Assembly (NCBI GenBank): GCA_015501075.1
Contig: JADNYJ010000537.1
Coordinates: 1-21,362 of the forward strand
DNA: 21,362 nucleotides
Source of the DNA: Gymnopilus junonius
Taxonomy: Eukaryota; Basidiomycota; Agaricomycetes; Agaricales; Galerinaceae
Reading direction: 5' to 3'
Position numbers and translations under genes: made by a program. Each line of letters opens with the position of its first letter. Position 1 is the stretch's first letter. Shown one piece after another: positions 1-11,544 of this stretch. The notes beneath the pieces were generated by a model, which ran no database searches, was not told the origin of the DNA, and was given only the letters and a program-made list of their open reading frames with translations.

Positions 1-1239
1 TCGCTACGTATGCCACGCGCGCCCATCTCCCACTGAGAGCCATCTGCAACGAATGGCTCCTCGTCGCCTTCCGAGTCTTCTTGGTCTTCTTCGTAGCTGC
101 ATAATAATTGTCAGACAATGCAAGTGAAAAACATAAAATAAGATAAAACATACCCGTCATCATCAACATACGCCACCCGGCCGTCAAGCCATCCGCCCTC
201 CTCAGCGGCACTAGCACCAAAGAAACCAGAGGCGTTCTTCTTTGGCTTCTCGATGGCGATGCATTGTTCAACAAAGGTGTTGAAACTGATATGCTTCTTC
301 TTGTGATGACCATTGCCTTGATGGGACCGTGAATCGCTGGTCACTCCATTGCTCGCACTGGAGGTGGAATCTTGCGATAGTGATGCACGGATGGAACCAT
401 GATGTGATAGTGATGAAGATGTGGAGGAGGATGAGACAGGAGGGAAATAGCTTTCTGATGGTGCAGCCGTCAAAGCCTGGGGATCAATGCGGGTGGGGAA
501 TCCTTGCGGAAGGCGCGACTTCCCCATCGGGTAACATGGGTGTCGCTCTTGGTGTGGGTAAGGGTGGGCGCTTGGAGAGGGATTGCGAGACAAATGAAGA
601 CAAGTCTTCTTCTTCGTGACTTGGCCGTTGGCCATGGTGTTGGACTTTGTGACATGGTCGGGTTCGTCCTCGGAATCCACGGGAGAGAAGATGGGGGAGG
701 AGGGGGGAGGTCGGATGTGAGGAGCTCGCTTATGCTGCGGTGCTTGAGGATGGGCTTGTGGGCGGCGGGGCGACGGGCTGAGGAGAGGTCGAGACGGTCT
801 TGGGCAGACGCGGGGTTGTTCGGTTCGACAGAGTCAGGCACAGGCTGCGGTTTGGGAGGGGGTGTCCATTCGACAGCGGTATGCAGGGGCCCATAGAGCC
901 AGGTGACATCAGAATCCTTGAGCCTGTGGGCAGACAGATTAGCTCTTGCTCTGCGGGGGGCAATGAGACCCACCAGTTGAGTGTCTCTGGGGAGACGGTC
1001 TTGAGCTTGTTCCGCTGCTTCCACCAAGTTCTCCAGGACGCATTCTCCAATCGGACACCATTCGCAATCTCGTTCTTCTGTCTCGTCATGTTCCGCCACG
1101 AGCGCCAGACATCCTCTTCCTGCCAGTCATGGGAAAGATAGTCGACCTGGCCGCGGGGGAGAGTGGCAGAGAGGGCCGAGTCATCAGGCGTAGCATTAGT
1201 GGACACAGAGACGAGCAGCACAGGCAGGTAGTTGGCCAT
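1..1239 (-). CDS. Reg1/Hex2-like PP1 regulatory subunit (DUF1752), partial, with apparent frameshifts
   Basis: Read on the minus strand as exons 1239-974, 923-154 and 96-<1; introns 973-924 (50 bp) and 153-97 (57 bp) have GT-AG ends. The start ATG is at 1239-1237 and the 3' end is outside the window. Residues ~32-54 (VDYLSHDWQEEDVWRSW...) and the following WRTWWKQRNKL...ETLNWLKDSDVTWLYGPL block are the DUF1752 core; the junction inside NW|LKDSD fixes the first intron. Further on, PILKHRSISELL, THTKSDTHVTRW, SRAFRKDSP and HISFNTFVEQCIAIEKPK are seen. In yeast Reg1 an HI-x-F-type motif with VEQC docks the Glc7 protein phosphatase 1 in glucose repression, so a PP1-targeting role is inferred. The conserved blocks lie in different frames: four one-base shifts between about 710 and 490 are needed to read through. 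The C-terminal part is acidic (YEEDQEDSEGDEE). Family call is confident; integrity is not. Confidence 0.85.
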
Positions 1240-2000
1240 TGCAGGTCAAGAACGAGCCAAAGAAAAAAAAAGGAACGGCGGAGGGGAGTCTCTCCAACTT
1301 GAACTCGATCCCAATCCTCCATGTCACACGTCGTCACTTCTCCGATCGGCCCGACTGGATCTTGCTCCGTCCGTCTGTCACGCTTTCTGCATTTCGCCAC
1401 TTCCCGACCCGTCCCGACCTCCGTCCCTGTCACACTCTCTTCAACAACACGGCAACCGACGATCGATGGATGATATCTCTCAAATCGCGCTTTGCTCCCC
1501 CTTGGACCATTTGACCCACATGCGGATATCACTCAATGCGCATTGCGCCAAATGTACCTCTCCACAAACGTTTTTCCATACCATACGCGTCTCCCCCACT
1601 CTTCCCCGCCTCCAACAGCTCGCTCAACCCTACATAATGATCCTTTCTGACTTCTTGGTGACCTTTTTTTCTTCCTCTCCAAGCATAACGCGTTGGCTTT
1701 GATACGCGTTACCGCGCAACATCTCGATCGATCGCGTCCATCGCCTATCGTCGCTTTTTTACAGCGTGCGCAGCGGCGGGTCATCTTTACGCGCCGAGGC
1801 GGCCAGTCGGCGTAGGGTCCGGCTTAAAGTTTCAACCCTTGCATCATCGATCGCGCGGGTGAAATCACAGGAATCGTCTATTTCCAATTTCGTGGATTTT
1901 CGAAAGGCCATATAGGGCATAGGCTCAAGGGCTTTCTTTCTATAACCAATCACCCTCTGTGTATTCGCCATTCCCCTCCAGCAGTAGCTCATTCGCATTA
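1240..2000. other. Upstream region of the Reg1-like gene; no gene seen
   Basis: This stretch lies 5' of the Reg1-like start codon (which reads leftwards) and presumably holds its promoter and 5' UTR. It contains long pyrimidine-rich runs on the plus strand around 1310-1450 and 1550-1690 and a CGATCGATCGCG stretch near 1724-1735. Open frames here lack recognisable motifs and contain much low-complexity S/P/R sequence, so I call no gene. No strong TATA box stands out. Confidence 0.4.
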
Positions 2001-2057
2001 GTGCAGGGTTTGTTACTACCCATCATCACAAATGTTATATAACAAGGTAACAAACAC

Positions 2058-2449
2058 GTTATTAACATATCTCACAAGGAGGGGTCGAAAACTGGCTGTG
2101 ATATACTGTGATATACCCTGGGCGTCTTCTCGATTTGGCTCTCAATTTTATGCTGGCAAAAGACCTATCTTGCACCGTTTTCTTGCTTGGCTGGAGCAAA
2201 TTCCTGGAAATTCTTGGAAAATCCCATATGGCGCATGGGAAAATCATTGACGGCAGACATCTGAAGCCAAATATGGATCAAATAATCTCAAATACGTCGA
2301 ATCACGCAGCTGCATAATCCTGAATTTCTTCGGGATGCCAAATTCGACCTTTTCCTGCGCTTTTCCGCGTTTAAAAAAGCGGCAGAAAATCCGCTTATGT
2401 AATATTTATGACGTATATATCTAACAGTTATTAACATGGGTATCTCACA
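2058..2449. repeat. Split direct repeat flanking ~350 bp
   Basis: GTTATTAACAT followed directly by ATCTCACA occurs at 2058-2076. The same two words, separated by GGGT, occur at 2427-2449; TATCTCACAT recurs once more just downstream near 2467. An 11-bp direct repeat around a ~360-bp stretch could be the target-site duplication of a small retroposed or MITE-like insertion, but I see no terminal inverted repeats or poly-A tail, so this may be chance in AT-rich DNA. Confidence 0.3.
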
Positions 2450-3668
2450 TCACAGAGAGCCGGGAGGTATCTCACATAACATAACATCGGCCGAGAGCAA
2501 TCTAACCCAGCACTAATTCGCATCCTCAGCCTGCTCGCCATTTTTCTTTTCGTTCTAATTCCATGCCCACTTTGACTCAAGCTTTTGACATCGGCTCTAA
2601 AAGTCTGACAAGACAAGACAATTGTCACTTTGTCGCTGTTATCGCTTGTCTCCCATATCCTAGGCCTCCGGCAAATGTAACCAAAGACCCTTGTCTGGTT
2701 GTTGACTCGCCCCCCTCCGTGCATGCTAGACCGCCCGAGGTTTAGGCTTGCCATCCGATGTACAACGTGATCAACCGCGCCAATGTCTCTGTACTATCTG
2801 GACTCCTACTACACCTCAAGCGGACCATAATGGGAGTTGGGATGCCCTCCACCATCCAACTTCGAACGTTTAGCAATGCCCTGTTCTTTATTCTCTATGA
2901 TAACCGAACCTAACAACAACTTTGCTTCTTCCTCTCTTTCTTTCTCCTTCCGAATCTTACTCCGGCATTTTAACCCACATCTCTCGCCTGGTCAATGACA
3001 ACCGGTCAGTGGCCATGGGTCACAACACCCCCTCACACTGCGCAGACCTTATTTACCCCGCATCAGGGATTCCGCGACAGCTCAGCAGCTCAAAGGTTTG
3101 TCCCTTGGAGTCTTAGAACTGCTTGTTTTTTTTGGGGGGGCTTTTCGATTATTCCGAGGATATTTCTAGAGCTTGTGCTGGATTATCGGACGCTCACACC
3201 TCGGCTGCGAGTGTTTGAGGCCGATTTGAACGGGTCAAGATAAGTACTGCATGGTATCATGTGGAATTCTCTATAGTTTTTCTACTCGACGAATCTTGTC
3301 CTGGTTCTCGCCGCGCTTCACCGTCTTCTCACTGTTGACCAAATTCAATGCAATCATCTGCTCTTCCTCGACGTATTTCAACGCATCACACCACCTTCCC
3401 CTCCCTGCCGCTCGATGACGCGATACGCCACACCACCCCATTCTTTGTCTTTTTCTGGATTAGGACTAGTTCTTGTGGATCCACTCACAGTGTCACACCA
3501 AAGGCAATGACAAATGGTCCGCCGGCCAGCTAAAAGCTAAGATAAGCGGTAAACCTACGTTTATTTGACAGGTGGAGGCCGACGTAGACCGCCGCCCTTG
3601 TCACTCTCCGCCCGACCGAAACCGACGGCAGATTAACCACTCCTTGATCCTGGCTGTGTGCCATACTT

Positions 3669-3690
3669 CCATACCATACCATACCATACC
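3669..3690. repeat. CCATA microsatellite (4 units)
   Basis: Four perfect CCATA units plus CC, preceded by an imperfect unit (CCATACTT) at 3661-3668. A simple pentanucleotide tandem repeat with no coding context. Confidence 0.9.
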
Positions 3691-4162
3691 GTAAGTTAAC
3701 GTTACATGTAAAGCAAATGTTACCGGATCTAACTCTCTCTGATCTCTGACACGAGTAGGGTTGGGGTCCGGTCAGATCACGCATGTAACACAAGTATGCA
3801 CTGGCATCTGACTGAAGTCTGTAACTTGTATCCTGTAACCCGTGCGGCATTCCTATGTGCTTGCATCAGGTTACCTTAGCTCCGCTCCTTGCCAATGCCA
3901 AGTGACCAGTAGCAATACTAGTACTCAGACTTCATGATCAGCGGCTGGTGCTGAGAAGAAAAAGACTGCGCAATGCGCTATTTTTCTCCCTTTACCACTT
4001 AATTTGATTATCCTCCCCCATTTTGTTCAACCCAAACCCACGGATGGAGCGAAAGTGGCAGACAAAACTGTGGCATAAGGCATAGGACCGTTAGGCTAGG
4101 TCAGGTCAGGTAGACGAAAGCGGCCTGACTTAAATTTAGTTTGGTTTATTTAATGTACTTGT

Positions 4163-4186
4163 GGGGTCGGGGCGGGGGTGTGGGGG
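4163..4186 (+). other. G-quadruplex-forming motif
   Basis: Four G-runs of 4, 4, 5 and 5 bases (4163-4166, 4169-4172, 4174-4178, 4182-4186) are separated by loops of 2, 1 and 3 bases, which satisfies the usual short-loop G4 pattern with up to four tetrads on the plus strand. Further G-runs follow (4203-4206, 4214-4217). It lies in the gene-poor gap, over 2.9 kb from the nearest recognised start codon. Folding is inferred from the pattern. Confidence 0.75.
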
Positions 4187-7100
4187 ACCGACCCGGGAGT
4201 GCGGGGAGTGCGTGGGGTGGTATGAAACTATGTAGTGCTGTAACTTGTAACTACCAGCGACCGGGACGCTCATGCCTTGATGGAGACTAGCAAATAGGCG
4301 CTCCTCTTTTTGCATTCCCTGTGTCATTTCCCGTTTCCCATTTTCATAGATCAGCATTATAACAAGTTTCAAAAGTCAGCTGTTCCGCACCCTAGCAGGA
4401 AAGCTCGACTCGGTGAAGCTCCGGTTATAGATCTAGAGTTATCACTTCGTACTAGACCAGCTGACTACTTCTATGATGTCGATGATCTTCAACTACATAC
4501 TTCCCACTTACCTTCGGCGTTGCAAGTTCCTAACGATCTACAATCTTCAATCCGGTTGGATCTTGAGTAAATAAAGATAGCTAATCTTGATCATCATCTC
4601 GACAATGTATGGCACTTTGGGCTGGCCATGGCATGCCGGGAACATGTTCCGGTGATTTGAGCTCTGCACGATGCTACCCTGGACTTGGATTCAAATTACT
4701 TGTAATCGATTCGAGCACTCTAGTGGGCTGCTACAGTAAGTACAAAGTACTTTCAGGACTCATTCATTTATCCTGTTGACTTATTAATTAACTAGCCAAA
4801 ATCGACATTGAAAAACCGGGTCTTGGCTATATACATTACTTGTAGCAGTGACTGTGCTTAGTTCCGGCCTTCACCCTTGCCATAGTCCTGCTCATACAAT
4901 TAAATGGTTCACATCACATCTTACCCTTAGTATCAGTACTACTGTCAAGGAACACCCTCCCTCTAATTATAATTAATTTAATTTCGCCTATGCATTCAAA
5001 AGGCTTCCGAGTCAGTCAACAGACTCGTTGACGTACAATAGACAAAAAGAAGCGTTGGACACGCGGTTTGGTGCCCCTTGGACCCTTGGAATTTGGAGGC
5101 GTGTAGTGGAGAGAGCTTCGGGGAGGGATTCCCACAAGTTGGACGCATGTAGGGGTGGATATTTACATATTAATTGAAGTTGGAGGTGGGGATGATGGGA
5201 TATAATATAAGTAGCTTTCAAATTAATCTAATCTTGTCGGCGAGTTTCCTCGATTCCGCATATTACCAGTCATTGTGGCAGCCTTAGGTCCTAGTGGTGA
5301 AGCTAAGCCTACGTGGTCCGTCCCGTCGAGATGTTGATCCGGCTTTCATGATCAACTAGCCTCAGAGCAACCTCAGAGTTAACTGATTGTGACCACGTCA
5401 GTGCTAACCCAAGTGTCACTACAGCATTGACAGTAGTCGCTGAAGCATCCTTTTAGACGCGCTCGATGATCTTGACCGCGAAAAAAAAGGTTCAACTACG
5501 TGTTATCCCCGCAGGTGACTACCTAAAAGGAACCCACATTCTAAAATTGTCTTCGAACTTTTCGAGACTAGTGGAAACTAGTGGCCAAGAGGTTTGACAA
5601 GTCAAAGTACTTACATACTTGCAATTGACTAAAGCGCACAGTAATATAAGCAGCATGGGATATTTATTTCTAATGGCAAGCTTATCTTTCTTTTATTCTC
5701 CCATAGGTCGCAGTTCCACATGTCTCTTCACTACGCCAGTGTGAAAACCCAGTCCAAGAAAAGTTGGCCTGTTAAATCATAACGTACAACCGCCATCAAC
5801 GCTTTGTGCATATCCGTAAAGAACCAGACGGTGACCACTGTCCTGATACAGGTCCTAAACATAGCATAAAGTTATGCCGTAGGACAAGATCCACGAAGGC
5901 ATAGTTCGGCTTCCCAGCGTCGCACTATTTGAAGGACGTGAACGTTGACAGGTCCCCGTCCATGGCGCCCTCTGGAGTTATCAAGGAACAGCAAGCGTGT
6001 CTGTGACGACCCCCGAAACGAGCGCCATTAGTATCAAGATCAATGATTAGAAACGTTTGAATGAGCTTTTGAGGTGTCACTTGCACAATGCAATGTGACG
6101 GAAGATCCGGGAAGACACCGTCAATAACGAACGAACGTGGTACGGCTTTTCATGAGCCGAAAAGTGGAGTAAGGTGACATGAATATGCCGAGAGTGTAAG
6201 AGCAAGACTGAAGATCGTCAGAGAGGAAGTCCAAGACAAGAAAGAAAGCCAACTTCCTGTATCCGTGATGAGGTCCTCTCTAGGCCTACCAGAATAAAGA
6301 ACAGCACGTCCCTCTTAGAGTGGGATCAGAAAAGGTTACATCTGTTCCTCGAATTTCGCAATGTGTTACCCTTGCTGGAAGAGTCATGGCGTTGCAAGTT
6401 CAGCGGTCATGGTCCTGTTCAGCGGTGCGCGAGCAACTTCTAGGTTCATTTCGGGTAGGTTCATTTGGAACTAGAGGGAACTTCAGAGAGCCCAAAAACA
6501 TGTGCGTGTCTTTCGGGATTCAATTCGTCGTAACAAGCAGCCAATCCGGTCGTGGTGAAAAGATATCAATGGCTGGACAACGTGAGTATCGACGTCAACG
6601 TTCAGAATAAAGAATGTACTAATGGCATCGGAGGATAACAAAGATAAACTGTGCCAAACTTAGTCGCTTATTTTTTACCTCTGCAACTTGCAGGTCAAAG
6701 AAAACTCTCAGACAGAGAAGCGACATCCTGTTAGGTTCAAAAAAATTTTTTTCTTATCATACGAACAACATTTGAACCCCTTTTTTCTCTGGCTATCCTC
6801 ATGATTGTCTCATTCTCAATGAGGCCTGCGACAGTTGGAGGCGACCTCTCGGCCAATCATTTTATGCGGCGGTCTACGCTCCCGACGATCCGTTATTTGT
6901 GAGACATCTGCACGCGCGTCCTCATGGGATCGCAGAGCGCTGCTTTGAAGCTGATATCTCCTTCCGTCCCCGCTCTCTCTCATGTCCATCGCCTTATCAT
7001 ATGTACCTTTTCTTTGCCACAGCTTTGTCCCGTTGGACTGGACTACCTTCTTGCATTCAAATGATCTCCATTTCTTGGACATCTTCATTCTGTTTTGAGC

Positions 7101-7429
7101 GCTATCTGCAAATCGTGTACTTTGAATTACTTTACTTTCCATGTGGGATTAAAGCACTCTTTGCCCCACATGCTCTATTAATAACTGTCGACTTTACCCC
7201 GCGCTGCCCCTATATCTCTTCTTTGCCTCTCCTGCACAGTGTACCTTTCACTGTACGGATCCCGAAGCCTCTTTATATTTTAGAGTACCAATGTGGTTTC
7301 AATCGAGGCCACGATCTCAAAATCAGACATTTTCTGTCCCGAATCTTCTCTTCAGCCAGTTCTTGTTCCTAGTTTTACTGAGATATTTTCCCCACACTTG
7401 GCATCAACTTAGTCAACTCGAAATCGGAC

Positions 7430-7785
7430 ATGATGACGTCCCGTGGGTACGCCGTATCTTTTTTCATCGTCTGTCAACAAAATGAGTATTTGAATTTTGC
7501 GTCAAACTTGTCCCGTTCATCAGAAATTCTGCCTCTGGGTGCATTGCCGTCCAACGTGACCTTGGTGCCTTACAAGCAACCGCTGTCTGGCATCTGGAGT
7601 AACAAGGTGGATAGGCTTGTCAAGTGCAGGTTACCCTTAGGTGCCGGTCAGCCGATTTACACCCCCATGGGACCCGGGATATCGCAAATGATATATCTCC
7701 TGACATGCCAATTCAGTTTGTCCTTTCCACCTCCTACTCGACACCCACGACTCTGTGGTGCGAAGCAGCTGCGTATCCAGGGATC
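7430..7785 (+). promoter_or_regulatory. Probable 5' UTR/promoter region of the MFS transporter
   Basis: This is the 356 bp immediately upstream of the chosen transporter ATG. It has several out-of-family open frames but no conserved protein motif; the transporter frame stays open back past 7624 but shows no family similarity before 7786. Contains repeated GATAT words (7679, 7691) without a clear TATA box at a convincing distance. The boundary is arbitrary. Confidence 0.3.
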
Positions 7786-10375
7786 ATGGAAAAGCGAACT
7801 CCCTCTCCCACTACATCTGACCCAGAAGCCTCTGTTGAAGAGAAGTTGGATGCCAAGATATACAGAGCTGACGTCGATACCAGTGGGGTGGATGAGCGCA
7901 AGCTACTTCGGAAACTTGATCTTGCGCTCATACCGTGGTTGTCATTCTTATACCTTCTGAGCTTCTTGGACCGCACGAGCGTTGGAAAGTGAGGAATGTC
8001 TTCCTTCATTTGGACTATGTTGACGTATATGGGTACATCAATTAGCGCCAAGGTGAACAGTACCGCTGCGATCATGATGAGGTCGTCCAGTACTCAACAC
8101 GCCTCTATCTAGTTGTATCACTTGGAACAGGACCTCCATATAACCGACAATCAGTATCTATTAGCATTAACGGTTGGCATCATAGATCCTAGATTCCCGT
8201 TCTAAAAGTATTGACCAATCAATTTAGATATTCTTTTTCAGTTACGCTATATTCGAAGTTCCTTCTAATGTCTTTCTGAAACGCCTTCGGCCGTCGATCT
8301 GGTTGTCATTCCTCATGTTATTTTGGGGTATCATGATGGTGAGCTTTCCGACTTTCTCTTGTGACACCCAAAATGTCTTAACTATATGCAGACTCTTCAA
8401 GGAGTCGTTCATAATTTCTCCCAATTGATGGGTTCGTCAATATACTTGAGTTCATATGACTATAACTAGAACTCACCTCTGTACATGTCAGGCATGCGAT
8501 GGTTGTTGGGAACCTTTGAAGCTGGGTTATTCCCCGGAGTGAACTTTTATTTATCATGGTACGTTGACTGGAACAACTTGAGTTTACTTGGAATAACTCT
8601 CTCGAAGTTGGTATAAGCGTTCAGAGTTCGGTCTTCGGGCAGCTATATTCTTCTCGGCTGCAACCGTTTCTGGTGCTTTTGGTGGTCTACTTGCGGTAAA
8701 TTATCCCGATGCCCTAATAGTATCCGCTGTCTCATTCGTCTTTTAGGCTGCAATTTCTAACATGGATGGTATCGGCGGAAGGCCCGCTTGGGCATGGATT
8801 TTCAGTTCGTCTGGATCTTTCTCTGTCAAATGTTTTCTAGATTAACTTTCTAATATTACGACAGTCCTCGAAGGCTTGCTAACAGTCCTCGCTGGAGCCG
8901 CGTCTTTTTGGATCATCCAGGATTTCCCTGACAATGCCAAATTCCTCACAGATGCTGAAAGGACTTTCGTCGTCCGACGACTTCAGGAAGACGACCAATT
9001 TAGTGCTGCAGGGGAGAAACTGAAATGGAAATACATCTTCGCTAGTTTATTGGACTGGAAAACATGGATCGGAAGTACGACTCATAAAGCTTGCGTGGCC
9101 CATCGATTGTTGCTCATTTTTTTTAACTCTACAGTGTTGGTTTATACAGGAGCAGACATGCCACTATACGCGTTTTCTTTGTTCTTGCCTACAATCATCA
9201 ACCAGGTCCGTATTATTTCAGTCTCGAAATCCTGTTTCTAATCAGACTTTGCTTCAGCTTGGTATGTGATGACCACCAACAATCAACTGCGATTTGCTAA
9301 GCTTTTTTGAAAGGATTTACTGCTACTCCTGCCAACCTATTGACCGTTCCGGTCTACGTCTTTGCTTGCATAGTTACCTGTACGGTCGGATTCCTTGCAG
9401 ATAGATGGGGTAAAAGGGGTTACTTTAACATGTGAGTCTTCTAATCTTTAGACCTGAATGTAGATACTCATTCAGAGTCCCCAGTGTTTTCCTGTGCATT
9501 GGTGAGTAGCAATTCTCTCCCCGACCTGCTAGGTCTAATTTTGTGAGTAGGAGCGGCTGGATATATTATCTTGATCGCGTCCAGGAATCCCGCCCTTTCC
9601 TATTTTGCTACATATATGGCGACATGGTGAGTTTCGCTAGGATGTCCTGTTAGTTCAATCTTCAATTTTACCCTCCTTTTAGTGGAATATACCCTGTCAT
9701 TCGTAAGTATCGAATACCTACTGGGTTGACCAATTCATCTAATATATTCTACGCGTCCTACCCCTCAGCTAACACAATGTATGTATCCACTGGCTTAAAA
9801 TTATTGGCATCATTCAAGACCCGTTGACATCTACCTCAGATCATGGGTTTCGAACAATATTGAGGGTACCTACAAACGTAGTGTGACCTTGGCCATGGTA
9901 ATTAGCTTGTGAGTAAAGTTTTTCTCCACTAGAAGATCAAGCTGATAGATTTTTAGTGGAAACATCAACGGGGCCGTGAGCTCTAATGTGGTATGTTTTC
10001 CTTTAACTAATGACCACCTTGCATATCGTAATCAATTATTTTGTATGTATAGTACCGCGCGAAGGATAAGCCATGGTATAGATTAGGCCATGGTGAGCTC
10101 CTAAAACTTTATATCGTTCTGACTATTTTTTTAACTGCTATCATTGCAGGACTTGTTCTCATGTACATTGGTATAGGCGTGATCACCTCGACCATCTTAT
10201 TATTTATTTGAAAGAGGAGAATACTCAACGGGAAAAAGGAACCAGGGACGAGTATATAGAGGACCAACCCGATACTCATAGCCCAGAAAACGAAAAGAAC
10301 GGACGGTATGCAACGGTAGCTGAAGCTAAGGCCGAAAAGGGAGATAAATGGAGCGGGTATAAATACACAATTTGA
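7786..10375 (+). CDS. MFS transporter, allantoate permease (Dal5/ACS) family; frameshift before the C-terminal tail
   Basis: Exons: 7786-7988, 8046-8052, 8113-8172, 8228-8338, 8392-8431, 8492-8558, 8608-8695, 8747-8804, 8865-9074, 9135-9205, 9258-9261, 9314-9431, 9476-9501, 9551-9626, 9683-9702, 9769-9778, 9840-9908, 9957-9990, 10053-10092, 10150 onward. Every intron has GT-AG ends, and the joins rebuild conserved blocks: DRTSVG|NAK|LYHLEQDL, FFFSYAIFEVPSNVFLKRL, GMRWLLGTFEAGLFPGVNFY, LYAFSLFLPTIINQ|LG|FTATPANLL and the MFS signature GFLADRWGKRG. A multi-pass plasma-membrane proton symporter for anionic organic solutes (allantoate, nicotinate, vitamin-type substrates in relatives) is the family role; the substrate here is unknown. 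As given, the frame stops at 10209-10211 (457 aa). One extra T in the run near 10203-10205 would open the family's cytosolic tail (YLKEENTQREKG ... KWSGYKYTI) to a stop at 10373-10375, about 512 aa. Confidence 0.9.
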
Positions 10376-11544
10376 AAAGACTACGATGATACTTGCATGT
10401 ACTGATGTTTATCTGAATGACTGCCATGACTATACTACATGCATTCCTTAAATACGTCCGCCTCGGCCTTTTACAAGCAATGTAGCACGCTAGTTCCTAG
10501 CAGCACAAATGGCTTGTCACATTGTAAGTATGCGCCCTATAATTTTTACGATGTTGACAATCAGTAAAGCCCGTTGTTCTAGCCCCACGAATCTCTGATG
10601 CAAGCATTAAAGGCCTCTCGCCGCATAGCCTTCAAGTTGATGACAAGTGTCCACAGGGTCTCCCCATCTTAAATTAGGAGCATGAACCACCTATGAATGT
10701 CGCCCTGTCAACTATAGGGCTAAAGGATGGGTCGGATGTGGTTTCTCGTAAAACGCATGACGCTTCTTTCGTGATAAAAATAGAACGATCGAATAACGGG
10801 CGCTCGAGCTAAAAATATTTCCTCGCAAGTCTGACGCTCGCCATCCATACGCAGTAGCTGAGCGTAATTCCGCCTTTGATTCATTTAGGTTGCTTCTCAG
10901 GCCGCAGATACATTTTGGCCATCGAAACAAAATGACATATTTGCCAATCCTGCTGGGAGTGAGATTTCGAAGCGGGTGCTGAAAAAAAGGCACTGAAGCC
11001 TTTGTACTAGCGTGGAGTGAAATTGGTGACTTCCCAACTCATACTGGTCCTGATGACGTCGATTGTTTCCAGTTAAAAGACGCTGGCTACCTGGCAACTC
11101 GGATTTGTGGCTGCCTGACTGACCATTCGTTTTTATTGGGTTTTTGTTTTTACTGCTGTGTAATGGACGGATGCGCATTGCATTCTGTGTATATTCTCTA
11201 GTGCTGCAAGCAACACAATGTTTTTGGAAGGGAACCAAGGGGTAACCTTGCAGAAAGTCTTTACAAGGACCGACGCCTTGCATACAACCTGCCCACTATT
11301 ATACATCATACCGCGTAGTAAGATGTTTGCACAGAAAGTACAAAAATTGCGTTCATGCTGCTTGCTCACAATTGGAAGAAACAATATCTGACCACGTTCC
11401 TACATAGCATTGTGAAACCATAAGATGCATTCCGGTCAGATCTTCGAATGCATAACAGTGTGAAATGGCAATCGGTATCATCCTCGGAGAATCGGATTCA
11501 TTTGTTCTCTTAGTCAGCGAACAAAAAGTAGCTCCAATGTCCCT
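10376..11544. other. Convergent intergenic region (3' UTRs); no gene
   Basis: This lies between the 3' end of the MFS gene (plus) and the 3' end of the Bor1-like gene (minus). Open frames on the minus strand are short and motif-free. A minus-strand AATAAA (plus TTTATT at 11132-11137) lies ~410 bp beyond the Bor1-like stop and could be a polyadenylation signal, but it is far away for a fungal 3' UTR. Confidence 0.5.

Larger units (their letters stand above)
2001..7429. other. Long intergenic stretch with no recognisable gene
   Basis: I translated the open frames and found nothing I can assign to a family; all are short and lack conserved motifs. The region is AT-rich in places (for example 4965-4985, 5160-5225) and has long poly-T/poly-G runs (3124-3141; 6740-6755). 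Listed separately are a G-quadruplex motif, a CCATA microsatellite and a split direct repeat. A pyrimidine-rich leader followed by ATG at 2995 opens an 82-codon frame to 3243 (begins MTTGQWPWVTTPPH) that could be a small or first exon, but there is no support beyond that. Unannotated lncRNAs or decayed transposons are possible. Confidence 0.4.

Noticed and set aside
490..710. Programmed ribosomal frameshifting in the Reg1-like gene
   Set aside because: Four consecutive shifts would be needed and no slippery heptamer with a downstream structure stands out; missing bases in homopolymers are simpler.
2032..2250. 72-codon open frame upstream of the Reg1-like gene
   Set aside because: No motif, AT-rich surroundings, no splice or promoter context; not distinguishable from a random frame.
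2377..2396. Short inverted repeat AAGCGG...CCGCTT
   Set aside because: A 6-bp stem with an 8-base loop is expected by chance in a window of this size.
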